This document shows, one piece after another, positions 18,561 to 27,582 of a DNA stretch of 64,000 bases. This DNA is from Vibrio aquaticus (GTDB lineage: Bacteria; Pseudomonadota; Gammaproteobacteria; Enterobacterales; Vibrionaceae). The stretch's first letter is position 1. Every line of letters starts with the position of its first letter. The stretch is from positions 124,001-188,000 of the forward strand of contig NZ_RXZH01000006.1 in the NCBI RefSeq assembly GCF_003970385.1, read 5' to 3'. The notes under the pieces are model-generated. The model was not told the origin of the DNA. It did no database searches and was given only the letters and a program-made list of their open reading frames with translations. The position numbers and the translations under genes were made by a program.

Positions 18561-20852
18561 GTGAGAAAGCTGACTTATCTCATTTTAGGCCTCTTCACCA
18601 TGGCATCATTTGCTGTGAACGCAACGACAGTGAATGAAGAGCAACCTCCACGCCCTAAAATTGCCCTGGTACTTGCAGGTGGTGGGGCGAAAGGTGCAGC
18701 TCACATTGGTGTGTTGAAAGCGTTAGAAGAGATGCGAGTTCCAGTTGATTACGTTACGGGCACAAGTATGGGCTCTTTTGTCGGCGGCTTATATGCGACC
18801 GGTATGAGTGCTGATGAGATTGAAGCCTATATTGATACGGTAGATTGGAATAGCGGTTACCGAGATCGTGTTGATCGCAGTCAGCGAAAAGTGCAAGACA
18901 AAGAGTATGAGGATCGCTATCAGCTAACCACGGATCTTGGTTTGCGCTGGGGCGAAATTCGCGGAACGAAAGGGATCGTTCAAGGTCAGGGCATGCTCAA
19001 ATTACTGCGAGAAACGGCCGGTAACTTACCCCCTTTTGAGTCTTTTGATCATCTCGCGATTCCTTACCGTTCGGTAGCGACAGACATCGTAAACCTTGAA
19101 CCAGTGATTATCGGTGATGGCTATCTCGTGGATGCCATGATGGCCAGTATGTCAGTTCCTGGGGCGTTACCACCCTACAAGCTAAATGGTCAGTTACTGG
19201 TTGATGGCGGCGTGACCAATAACATGCCAGTCGATGTGGCGCGTGAGTTAGGTGCAGATATCGTTATTGCTGTAGACATCAGTACTGATTACAAGGATGA
19301 AGAAGACTTCACCAACCTTTTTTCTGTGGCTGATCAACTCTCAAACTACTTAGTCCGCAGTACTACCAATCGCCAAGCTGAAACGCTGACAGAACATGAC
19401 TATTTCCTAAAGCCTGAAGTTGGGGAAATGGAAACCACTGAGTTCGACAAAATGCCTGAAGCATTTGAAAAAGGTTATGAGTCGGCCATGGCCGAAAAAG
19501 AGGCACTGTCAAAAATCGCACTCTCTTCGGCAGACTATCAACGTTACGTTGAAGACAAGCAGAATGCTCGCAGACAGCTCCACTATGGCGATAACATCAC
19601 GGTCGATGAAATCGTGATTAATAACCACACCCACTATTCTGAAAAGTTACTTGAAAGACGTCTTGATCTTCATGAAGGTGAGCAGTACAAATTGGCCGAA
19701 GTGGAACAGAGCATCCAGAATTTATATGCTTTGGATCGCTTCGAATTAGTGACGTATCGTTATGATGAAGTCGATGGGAAAGATCAGCTGATTGTTGATG
19801 TGAACGAGAAATCTTGGGGGCCGAACTACGTTAACTTCCGTTTCTTCTTGGAAGATGATTTCTCTACAGACAGTCAGTATTCGATTGGCACATCGGCTAA
19901 CTTTACCAACTTGAACTCTCACGGTGCTGAACTTAGAACGAACTTTGAAATTGGTACCGATAAGCTGATTGAAGCTGAGTTCTACTCGCCATTCTTGTCC
20001 AGCCAAAAAACCTTTACTACGTTTGGCATTTCATACAGCAATGAGAAACGAAATGCACCAGCAACCGGATTTGATGATACCTCTTTAGCCGCAACGGAAA
20101 ACTATTTGCCGGTTTCTTATACTGAGTGGGCTGCAGAATGGGCGATTGGTTATCAAGATACGTTGTGGCGCCGTTTTATGGTTGGCGCCCGTTATGTGGA
20201 CGGCGACGGTGAGCTATCGACATTACCTATCTATGGTGATGTCGCGTTTACGCGTTTAGGAGCCTTTGCTAGCTATCGTATTGATACCTTGGATAACTAC
20301 AGTTTGCCCACCAAAGGCATTTATCTCGACTTAGATTATATGATCTCTCACGATGAGAGTGTCGGGGATACTCAGTTTGTCGACGATCAAAGAGATGAAG
20401 ATACATCTTATGAATTTGGTGCCAAGTTGATCGCTGCCCATACATTTTCTCGCCATACTTTGGTCGCAAATGCTGAGCTCGGTTTTGTGACCAGCAAAAA
20501 TTCATCAGTGCCAATTGATCCCAAAGAAATCGGTGGTTTCCTTAACTTATCCGGTATCCCTAGAAACAGTTTGATTGGGGAAAATAAGGTCTTTGGTAGT
20601 TTGGTTTACCGCTATCGCTGGTTTGATAATGACTTCGGATTGTTCACTTCACCATTCTATGTAGGGGCATCATTAGAATATGGTGGGGTTTGGTCTGACC
20701 AAGACCTAGACATTAACAGCGCACCACTTTATACAGCAGGTTCACTCTTTGCTGGTGTTGACTCACCCATTGGTCCAATTATGTTGGGCTATGGCCGGAC
20801 GGAGCAGAACTATGACTCTATCTATCTGATCATAGGCACCACGTTTAAATAG
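18561..20852 (+). CDS. Patatin-like phospholipase fused to POTRA and outer-membrane barrel (PlpD-like, type Vd)
   Basis: This 763-residue protein starts with a signal peptide (MRKLTYLILGLFTMASFAVNA). A patatin domain follows (about 35-320): oxyanion loop GGGAKGAAH, nucleophile elbow GTSMG and the Asp of DGGVTNN, so the Ser-Asp dyad is intact. A single POTRA-like segment (about 340-415, VDEIVINNHTHYSEKLLERRL) and a BamA/Omp85-type barrel complete it, ending in LIIGTTFK. This architecture matches Pseudomonas PlpD (type Vd autotransporter), in which the lipase domain is exported through its own barrel. Whether it is surface-exposed or periplasmic here is not decided by sequence. Confidence 0.88.
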   Translation: MRKLTYLILGLFTMASFAVNATTVNEEQPPRPKIALVLAGGGAKGAAHIGVLKALEEMRVPVDYVTGTSMGSFVGGLYATGMSADEIEAYIDTVDWNSGYRDRVDRSQRKVQDKEYEDRYQLTTDLGLRWGEIRGTKGIVQGQGMLKLLRETAGNLPPFESFDHLAIPYRSVATDIVNLEPVIIGDGYLVDAMMASMSVPGALPPYKLNGQLLVDGGVTNNMPVDVARELGADIVIAVDISTDYKDEEDFTNLFSVADQLSNYLVRSTTNRQAETLTEHDYFLKPEVGEMETTEFDKMPEAFEKGYESAMAEKEALSKIALSSADYQRYVEDKQNARRQLHYGDNITVDEIVINNHTHYSEKLLERRLDLHEGEQYKLAEVEQSIQNLYALDRFELVTYRYDEVDGKDQLIVDVNEKSWGPNYVNFRFFLEDDFSTDSQYSIGTSANFTNLNSHGAELRTNFEIGTDKLIEAEFYSPFLSSQKTFTTFGISYSNEKRNAPATGFDDTSLAATENYLPVSYTEWAAEWAIGYQDTLWRRFMVGARYVDGDGELSTLPIYGDVAFTRLGAFASYRIDTLDNYSLPTKGIYLDLDYMISHDESVGDTQFVDDQRDEDTSYEFGAKLIAAHTFSRHTLVANAELGFVTSKNSSVPIDPKEIGGFLNLSGIPRNSLIGENKVFGSLVYRYRWFDNDFGLFTSPFYVGASLEYGGVWSDQDLDINSAPLYTAGSLFAGVDSPIGPIMLGYGRTEQNYDSIYLIIGTTFK

Positions 20853-21153
20853 CCTGTAAGCGATACAAAGCGCCTATATCCTATTCTCATCGAATGGGAT
20901 ATTGACCTGACTTAGTAACGAAAATCATAAAACTTTAGTCTTAAGTTGCTATGTTGGTCAAAATGATGAGATTTTAATTTAAGGTTAAATTTGCTATTCT
21001 ACCGCCCACAGTTTGGCCTCTCTGGCACTGTTTCTCAGTCAGCATTGAATGAAAAATATGGCAAGGAGAGCCAAGTTTCCAAGGATGTTCACTCCCTTAT
21101 TCTTTGAATAAATAGCAATAAGAGGGAGGAACCGCAATGAGAGGAAAAAAGTC
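20853..21153. other. acnB leader and promoter region
   Basis: This 301-base region has a possible -10 (TATTCT at about 20994) and a long acnB leader. A 20-codon ATG frame (21049-21111) lies in the leader without a clear ribosome site. The segments TTGGC..TCTC near 21012 and GAGAGCCAA near 21067 can pair. No other gene is evident. Confidence 0.45.
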
Positions 21154-23742
21154 GTGCTTGAAGCCTACCGTAAACACGTCGAAGAGCGTGCTGCTGAAGG
21201 AGTTGTTCCTAAACCACTAGATGCTGAGCAAGTTGCTGGCCTAGTTGAACTTCTTAAAAATCCCCCTCAAGGTGAAGAAGCGTTTATTCTTGACCTGCTA
21301 GAGAACCGAATCCCACCAGGTGTAGATGAAGCGGCTTATGTTAAGGCTGGCTTCCTAACGGCTATTACTAAAGGTGAAGTAGAGTCTCCGCTAGTAAGCA
21401 AAGAGAAAGCGGCAGAGCTGCTTGGCACTATGCAGGGTGGTTACAACATTGAATCGCTAATATCTCTACTTGATGACGCATCACTAGCCCCGATCGCTGT
21501 TAAAGCCCTGTCTCATACGCTACTGATGTTTGACGCTTTCTACGATGTAGAAGAGAAAGCCAAAGCAGGTAACTCATACGCGCAGCAAGTTCTACAATCT
21601 TGGGCTGATGCAGAGTGGTTTACCTCGAAAGACAAAGTTGCCGAAAAAATCACGGTTAAAGTATTCAAAGTGACCGGTGAAACCAACACCGATGACTTAT
21701 CACCAGCACCTGACGCTTGGTCTCGTCCAGATATTCCAGTACACGCAAAAGCAATGCTGAAAATGGAACGTGATGGTATTAATCCAGACGATCAAGGTAA
21801 CGTTGGTCCTATCAAGCAAATTGAAGAACTGCAAAAAGACGGCATCCCACTGGCTTACGTAGGTGATGTTGTAGGTACTGGTTCTTCTCGTAAATCTGCA
21901 ACCAACTCTGTGCTTTGGTTTATGGGTGAAGACATCCCATACGTACCAAACAAGCGCACAGGCGGTATCTGTCTCGGTGGTAAAATTGCGCCAATCTTCT
22001 ACAACACAATGGAAGATTCAGGTGCACTACCTATCGAGCTAAACGTTCAAGACATGAACATGGGTGATGTGATTGATATCTTCCCGTATGAAGGTGTTGT
22101 GCGTAAAGATGGCGCAGATATCTCAAGCTTCGAGCTAAGTAAAGTTCTACTGGATGAAGTTCGTGCTGGTGGTCGTATTCCACTGATCATCGGTCGTGGT
22201 CTAACAGGCCGTGCTCGTGCTGCTCTTGGTCTTGAAGAAACAGACCTGTTCGCGAAACCGGTTGATCCATCGGCTTCTGATAAAGGCTACACATTGGCTC
22301 AGAAGATGGTTGGTAAAGCATGTGGCGTAGAAGGCGTTCGCGCTGGTCAATACTGTGAGCCTAAGATGACAACAGTAGGCTCTCAAGATACTACTGGCCC
22401 TATGACGCGTGATGAGCTAAAAGACCTTGCCTGTCTTGGCTTCTCAGCAGACTTAGTGATGCAGTCTTTCTGTCACACATCGGCTTACCCGAAACCAGTT
22501 GACGTAAACACACACCACACGCTACCTGATTTCATCATGAACCGTGCTGGCGTTTCACTACGCCCAGGCGATGGTGTTATCCACTCATGGTTAAACCGTA
22601 TGCTTCTTCCTGATACTGTCGGTACAGGTGGTGACTCGCATACTCGTTTCCCTCTCGGTATTTCGTTCCCAGCGGGCTCTGGTCTTGTCGCATTCGCGGC
22701 AGCGACAGGTGTTATGCCACTTGATATGCCTGAGTCGATCTTAGTGCGCTTCAAAGGCGAAATGCAGCCAGGCATCACGCTACGTGACTTAGTGCATGCG
22801 ATTCCATTATACGGTATCAAGCAAGGTCTGCTGACTGTTGAAAAAGCGGGTAAGATCAACGAATTCTCTGGTCGCGTACTAGAAATTGAAGGTGTTGAGC
22901 ACCTATCTGTAGAGCAAGCATTTGAGCTTTCTGATGCGTCTGCTGAGCGTTCAGCGGCAGGTTGTACTGTGAAACTTTCTCAAGAGTCGATCGAAGAGTA
23001 CCTAAACTCGAACATCACTATGCTTAAGTGGATGATCGCAGAAGGTTACGGTGATGTTCGTACTATCGAGCGTCGCATCACGGCAATGGAAGAGTGGTTA
23101 GCTAACCCTGAACTGCTTTCTGCTGACTCAGATGCAGAATACGCACATGTCATTGAAATCGATCTAGCGGATATTACAGAGCCAGTTCTATGTGCACCAA
23201 ACGATCCAGATGATGCGCGTCTACTGTCTGAAGTTCAAGGTACAGAGATTCAAGAAGTGTTCATCGGTTCTTGTATGACGAACATTGGTCACTTCCGTGC
23301 GGCTGGTAAGATGTTAGAAGAGTTTAATGGCTCACTAAGCACTCGCCTATGGGTAGCACCACCAACGAAGATGGATAAAGACCAGCTAACGGAAGAAGGT
23401 TACTACGGTATCTTCGGCCGTGCAGGGGTTCGTATTGAAACACCGGGTTGTTCTCTATGTATGGGTAACCAGGCTCGCGTAGCAGACAAAGCAACCGTAA
23501 TGTCTACATCAACGCGTAACTTCCCGAACCGTTTAGGTACAGGTGCCAACGTTTATTTAGCATCTGCAGAACTTTCTGCAGTAGGTGCGATTCTAGGTCG
23601 TATTCCGACGAAAGAAGAGTACCTAGAGTACGCTCAGAAGATTGATGCAACAGCTGCTGATACTTACCGTTACCTGAACTTCCATAAGATGGGTCAGTAC
23701 ACGGAGAAGGCAGATACGGTTATTTTCCAAGAGCCAGCATAA
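21154..23742 (+). CDS. acnB: Aconitate hydratase B (2-methylisocitrate dehydratase)
   Basis: This 862-residue [4Fe-4S] enzyme isomerises citrate to isocitrate in the TCA cycle. It is colinear with E. coli AcnB, including the N-terminal HEAT-like domain, the swivel domain ([16 protein letters not shown]) and the cluster-binding cysteines (SFCHT and the C-x2-C in GCSLCMGN). The start is a GTG ([16 protein letters not shown] in the encoded sense) with GAGAGGA upstream, aligning exactly with E. coli MLEEYRKHV. AcnB can also act as an iron-sensitive mRNA-binding protein in E. coli. Confidence 0.98.
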   Translation: MLEAYRKHVEERAAEGVVPKPLDAEQVAGLVELLKNPPQGEEAFILDLLENRIPPGVDEAAYVKAGFLTAITKGEVESPLVSKEKAAELLGTMQGGYNIESLISLLDDASLAPIAVKALSHTLLMFDAFYDVEEKAKAGNSYAQQVLQSWADAEWFTSKDKVAEKITVKVFKVTGETNTDDLSPAPDAWSRPDIPVHAKAMLKMERDGINPDDQGNVGPIKQIEELQKDGIPLAYVGDVVGTGSSRKSATNSVLWFMGEDIPYVPNKRTGGICLGGKIAPIFYNTMEDSGALPIELNVQDMNMGDVIDIFPYEGVVRKDGADISSFELSKVLLDEVRAGGRIPLIIGRGLTGRARAALGLEETDLFAKPVDPSASDKGYTLAQKMVGKACGVEGVRAGQYCEPKMTTVGSQDTTGPMTRDELKDLACLGFSADLVMQSFCHTSAYPKPVDVNTHHTLPDFIMNRAGVSLRPGDGVIHSWLNRMLLPDTVGTGGDSHTRFPLGISFPAGSGLVAFAAATGVMPLDMPESILVRFKGEMQPGITLRDLVHAIPLYGIKQGLLTVEKAGKINEFSGRVLEIEGVEHLSVEQAFELSDASAERSAAGCTVKLSQESIEEYLNSNITMLKWMIAEGYGDVRTIERRITAMEEWLANPELLSADSDAEYAHVIEIDLADITEPVLCAPNDPDDARLLSEVQGTEIQEVFIGSCMTNIGHFRAAGKMLEEFNGSLSTRLWVAPPTKMDKDQLTEEGYYGIFGRAGVRIETPGCSLCMGNQARVADKATVMSTSTRNFPNRLGTGANVYLASAELSAVGAILGRIPTKEEYLEYAQKIDATAADTYRYLNFHKMGQYTEKADTVIFQEPA

Positions 23743-23766
23743 ATCCTCGTCAAATTTGATTGAGAT

Positions 23767-23800
23767 ATAGAGCGTCTACTTCGGTAGGCGCTTTTTTTGT
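23767..23800 (+). terminator. Intrinsic terminator after acnB
   Basis: The stem AGCGTCTAC/GTAGGCGCT with a TTCG loop and one wobble pair is followed by seven T. Confidence 0.85.
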
Positions 23801-23832
23801 TTATAAAGCTACCAATTTCCAAATTGATTGAA

Positions 23833-23940
23833 CCTGTCATTCCATAGACTGACGAAGGAAGGTGTAGGGAATCTCCTCAAGTATGTCGTTGTTTTAAAAG
23901 ATCCCCAACTCATTCGTTTCTCATTCTTGAGGATTACAAG
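23833..23940. repeat. Degenerate hairpin-forming intergenic repeat (MITE-like)
   Basis: The left arm begins CCTGTCATTCC and runs to GTAGGGAATCT (23874). The right arm runs from AGATCCCCAACTCATTCG (23899) to GGATTACAAG (23940) and is an imperfect inverted copy of the left. The motif set (GTCATTCC, GTAGGGAATCT, CTCATTC) resembles dispersed repeats I recall from vibrios. No transposase is present. Copy number elsewhere in the genome cannot be seen here. Confidence 0.45.
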
Positions 23941-24041
23941 AGTGAGTTGCTATCAATCATAAGAATGGACTTTGTCGTCTATACCTCGCCTCACACTTAT
24001 AGTCCTTGTATACTCCCGCCCATAAAGTTTAGAGGTGTCTT

Positions 24042-24413
24042 ATGGAATTCGAATTTATTAGAAACACTTTAATGGGCGAATACTATGTTAAATCGAGCAT
24101 GGGCCATGAGATTGTCGGTCGCTGGCTGCAAGAAGAGATCGGCAAAGATTGGGACAAGATTGCTCAAGTTGAACAGTTAACGGATCAAGCCCGACTGGAA
24201 CCGCAAAAAGAACATCTGCTGCTTGGTACAGAGATCAGCGTAAATATTCAGGGCGATGAAGTGATTGTCCAAGAGAACGTTCTGGCCCATGGTGATGAGA
24301 TGGATGCGGACAGTGAATTCGATTTTTATGACAGCGAAAGTACCGCAAGTTGTGGTCTTGAAGACTTCGAAATTATGTTAGAACAATGGAAAGAGTTTCT
24401 AACGACTAGATAG
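24042..24413 (+). CDS. yacL: YacL/UPF0231 family protein
   Basis: This 123-residue acidic protein has no known function. It aligns with E. coli YacL throughout: MEFEFIRN at the start, SMGHEIVGRW in the first third, and YDSESTASCGLEDF near the end (E. coli YDEESLSLCGVEDF). It lies downstream of acnB, as in E. coli, but behind acnB's terminator. A palindrome serving as terminator and possible NtrC site follows the stop codon. No domain suggests an enzymatic role. Confidence 0.88.
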   Translation: MEFEFIRNTLMGEYYVKSSMGHEIVGRWLQEEIGKDWDKIAQVEQLTDQARLEPQKEHLLLGTEISVNIQGDEVIVQENVLAHGDEMDADSEFDFYDSESTASCGLEDFEIMLEQWKEFLTTR

Positions 24414-24414
24414 A

Positions 24415-24431
24415 TGCACGGCATTGGTGAG
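24415..24431. promoter_or_regulatory. Candidate NtrC enhancer site (distal)
   Basis: TGCACGGCATTGGTGAG matches 9 of the 12 specified positions of the NtrC consensus TGCACC-N5-GGTGCA. It starts two bases after the yacL stop codon. Its centre is 51 bp from the centre of the proximal site. Confidence 0.5.
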
Positions 24432-24460
24432 GTTTTAGTGCCTTGCTTTATGATTGGGAA

Positions 24461-24490
24461 AAGGGCGCACCGAAATGGTGCGCCCTTTTT
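24461..24490 (+). terminator. Intrinsic terminator of yacL that is also an NtrC-consensus palindrome
   Basis: The 11-bp stem AAGGGCGCACC/GGTGCGCCCTT with loop GAAAT is followed by a T run, a standard terminator. The same bases give CGCACC-GAAAT-GGTGCG (24466-24482), matching the NtrC enhancer consensus TGCACC-N5-GGTGCA except for the outermost pair. It lies about 85 bp upstream of the sigma-54 promoter of glnK. Confidence 0.8.
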
Positions 24491-24506
24491 GCGTTTTAGT
24501 GGGTGA

Positions 24507-24941
<435 letters not shown>

Positions 24942-24967
24942 GAATTCAAAGGACTGGAGACAATAAG

Positions 24968-26197
24968 ATGGAATTAACAACAACAGTAACCGAGTTACGC
25001 TACGCCCTAGACACCTTTTTCTTTCTCATTTCAGGTGCGTTAGTTATGTGGATGGCAGCCGGCTTTGCCATGTTAGAAGCCGGCCTTGTTCGTTCAAAGA
25101 ACACAACGGAAATTTTAACTAAGAATATCTGCTTGTACGCGATTGCTTGTACAGCGTTCTTAGTGGTTGGTTACAACATTATGTATGTCGACAACGGCGA
25201 AGGCGGTTGGTTGCCATCATTCGGTACTTTGATTGGTACTCAAGGTGAAGGTGCGGATCACTCTTTAGAATCAGACTTCTTCTTCCAGGTAGTATTCGTT
25301 GCAACAGCAATGTCTGTTGTATCTGGTGCGGTGGCTGAGCGTATGAAACTTTGGTCATTCCTAATCTTCTCAGTAGTACTAACCGCCTTTATTTACCCAA
25401 TGGAAGGTTACTGGACGTGGGGCGGCGGTTTCCTATCACAAGCAGGTTTCAGTGATTTCGCTGGCTCAGGTATCGTTCACATGGCGGGTGCAGCAGCAGC
25501 GTTAGCCGGTGTTCTTCTACTGGGTGCTCGTAAAGGTAAATACGGTAAGAACGGTGAAATTTACCCAATTCCTGGTTCAAACATGCCACTTGCAACATTA
25601 GGTACATTTATCCTTTGGTTTGGTTGGTTTGGTTTCAACGGTGGTTCTCAGCTGATGGTTTCAGACTTTGAGAATGCAACAGCAGTAGGTCAAATCTTCT
25701 TAAACACAAATGCAGCCGCAGCAGCAGGCGCAATTGCAGCGCTTCTAGTCTGTAAGACGACTTGGGGCAAAGCTGACCTAACGATGATTCTAAATGGTGC
25801 GTTAGCTGGTCTTGTTGCTATTACAGCGGATCCACTATCACCATCACCGCTTTATGCAGTAGCAATTGGTGCCGTGTCTGGTGCAATTGTTGTGTTCAGC
25901 ATCATCGGTCTAGACAAGCTTAAGATTGACGATCCAGTAGGTGCTATCTCAGTTCACGGTGTGTGTGGTTTCTTTGGTCTGATGGTTGTGCCGCTAAGCA
26001 ATGGTGACGCAACATTTGGCGCACAGCTTCTAGGTGCAGCAGTAATCTTTGGTTGGGTGTTTGGTGCAAGTCTAGTGGTTTGGGCTATCTTAAAAGCAAC
26101 AGTAGGTATTCGAGTAACAGAAGACGAAGAGCTAGAAGGTATGGATATGCATGACTGTGGTGTTGGTGCCTATCCTGAATTTGTGACGGTAAAATAA
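24968..26197 (+). CDS. amtB: Ammonium transporter AmtB
   Basis: This 409-residue, 11-helix ammonium channel of the inner membrane works as a trimer blocked by GlnK. The twin conserved histidines of the pore are in SGIVHMAGAAAALAG and ISVHGVCGFFG. It lies 26 bases after glnK with GGAG upstream of the ATG. No cleavable signal peptide is obvious, unlike the longer E. coli AmtB precursor. A strong terminator follows, so glnK-amtB is a two-gene nitrogen-controlled unit. Confidence 0.95.
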   Translation: MELTTTVTELRYALDTFFFLISGALVMWMAAGFAMLEAGLVRSKNTTEILTKNICLYAIACTAFLVVGYNIMYVDNGEGGWLPSFGTLIGTQGEGADHSLESDFFFQVVFVATAMSVVSGAVAERMKLWSFLIFSVVLTAFIYPMEGYWTWGGGFLSQAGFSDFAGSGIVHMAGAAAALAGVLLLGARKGKYGKNGEIYPIPGSNMPLATLGTFILWFGWFGFNGGSQLMVSDFENATAVGQIFLNTNAAAAAGAIAALLVCKTTWGKADLTMILNGALAGLVAITADPLSPSPLYAVAIGAVSGAIVVFSIIGLDKLKIDDPVGAISVHGVCGFFGLMVVPLSNGDATFGAQLLGAAVIFGWVFGASLVVWAILKATVGIRVTEDEELEGMDMHDCGVGAYPEFVTVK

Positions 26198-26223
26198 GTT
26201 ACAACTAGTTACATATCATTAAG

Positions 26224-26254
26224 AAAAAACCTGCTTATTGAAGCAGGTTTTTTT
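26224..26254 (+). terminator. Intrinsic terminator after amtB
   Basis: The stem AAAAACCTGCTT/AAGCAGGTTTTTTT with loop ATTG ends in seven T. Confidence 0.85.
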
Positions 26255-26265
26255 GTTTCTGGTCA

Positions 26266-26316
26266 TTGTTTTCTAAATCATGATGAATATAATAACGCAA
26301 CTGATAAACGTTATCA
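26266..26316 (+). promoter_or_regulatory. Probable fbpA promoter with Fur box
   Basis: TTGTTT (26266) and a perfect TATAAT (26288) are 16 bp apart. Just downstream, TGATAAACGTTATCA (26302-26316) is an inverted repeat TGATAA-N3-TTATCA that resembles half-sites of the Fur box. Binding there at high iron would cover the transcription start. Confidence 0.55.
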
Positions 26317-26340
26317 TTACGATGTTAAAGGACTGAACCA

Positions 26341-27357
26341 ATGAAAAAATTGCTAACTCTTTCTGCACTAGCGTGTGCAACTATTGCACCAACAGCGGCA
26401 ATCGCTGCAGAAGAAGTGAACGTATACTCTTACCGTCAACCTTTCCTAGTTGAGCCAATGTTCAACGAGTTCACTAAAGAAACGGGCATTAAAGTAAACG
26501 TTAAGTTTGCAAAAAAAGGTCTAGCAGAAAAGCTAGCTCAAGAAGGTGAGTACAGCCCTGCAGACGTTATTCTAACTGTCGATATCAGCCGTCTATCTGA
26601 ACTAACTAAGCAAGATCTAGTTCAAGCAGTAGAAAGTGACGTTCTTGAGAAGAACATCCCTGCTCAGTACCAAGACACTGACAATGAGTGGTTTGCTCTA
26701 ACAACTCGTACTCGTAGCGTTTACTCTTCACGTGACCGTGTTGGTCGTCTAGGTGAAGACTTCACTTACGCAGATCTTGCTAAGCCAGAATTCAAAGGCA
26801 AAATTTGTACTCGTAGCGGTAAGCACCCATACAACGTTTCTCTAGTCTCTTCTATGATCGCTCATAAAGGCGAAGCTGAGACTAAAGAATGGCTAGAAGG
26901 CGTTAAAGCTAACTTGGCTCGTAAGCCTCAAGGTAACGACCGTGCACAAGTTAAAGCGATCAAAGAAGGTCTATGTGACGTTTCTCTTGGTAACAGCTAC
27001 TACCTAGGTAAGATGGTTAACGATAAAGAGCAGAAAGCTTGGGCTGACGCTGTTTACATCAACTTCCCTAACCAAGAGACAACGGGTACTCACGTAAACA
27101 TCTCTGGTATGGCGATGGCTAAGCATTCTCCAAACAAAGAGAACGCGGTTAAGCTAATGGAATTCCTAGCGGGCAGCACAGCGCAAAGCATGTACGCTGA
27201 AGTGAACTACGAATACCCAGTGAAAGCTGACGTTAAACCTTCTGAGCTAGTGGCTTCTTGGGGTGAGTTCAAAGCGGACACTATTTCTCTAGATGAGATC
27301 GCTGACCACCACGAAGCAGCTATCAAACTACTAGATGAAGTTAAATTCGACCTATAA
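26341..27357 (+). CDS. fbpA: Ferric iron ABC transporter, periplasmic binding protein
   Basis: This 338-residue class has a clear signal peptide (cut after about TAAIAA, residue 23) and the Fe3+-binding tyrosine pair in GNSYYLGKM. It matches the FbpA/FutA/AfuA group, which binds naked or carbonate-complexed ferric iron. The permease and ATPase genes follow. A terminator at 27390-27430 separates it from fbpB, so the binding protein is probably made in excess. A candidate Fur box overlaps the promoter. Confidence 0.92.
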   Translation: MKKLLTLSALACATIAPTAAIAAEEVNVYSYRQPFLVEPMFNEFTKETGIKVNVKFAKKGLAEKLAQEGEYSPADVILTVDISRLSELTKQDLVQAVESDVLEKNIPAQYQDTDNEWFALTTRTRSVYSSRDRVGRLGEDFTYADLAKPEFKGKICTRSGKHPYNVSLVSSMIAHKGEAETKEWLEGVKANLARKPQGNDRAQVKAIKEGLCDVSLGNSYYLGKMVNDKEQKAWADAVYINFPNQETTGTHVNISGMAMAKHSPNKENAVKLMEFLAGSTAQSMYAEVNYEYPVKADVKPSELVASWGEFKADTISLDEIADHHEAAIKLLDEVKFDL

Positions 27358-27389
27358 TGGTTTAGTAGTGGCTAGTTAGCCTAAGATTA

Positions 27390-27432
27390 ACAGCCCTGAG
27401 TAACATTTCGTTACTCAGGGCTGTTTGTTATT
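27390..27432 (+). terminator. Terminator/attenuator between fbpA and fbpB
   Basis: The 15-bp perfect stem ACAGCCCTGAGTAAC with its complement and an ATTTC loop is followed by TTTGTTATTTG. It is stronger in stem than most in the window and should limit read-through from fbpA. Confidence 0.7.
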
Positions 27433-27474
27433 TGTACTCTAGTGCGCATGATGCACGCTTATTAAGCCTCTTTC

Positions 27475-27503
27475 TTGCAGTCGCAGGAGTATATGGGTAT
27501 AAA
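27475..27503 (+). promoter_or_regulatory. Candidate internal promoter for fbpB-fbpC
   Basis: TTGCAG and TATAAA are 17 bp apart, placed after the fbpA terminator and 80 bases before fbpB. No clear Fur palindrome accompanies it. Confidence 0.4.
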
Positions 27504-27582
27504 TACCCTCAGACTATTAAAGGGATATGATATTTATTTGCAAACGCATTTAAGTTTCATACTGCCTCGTTGTAATTAGGCG

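Noticed and set aside
22485..22859. 124-codon minus-strand ORF inside acnB
   Set aside because: Antisense shadow of a strongly conserved coding region.
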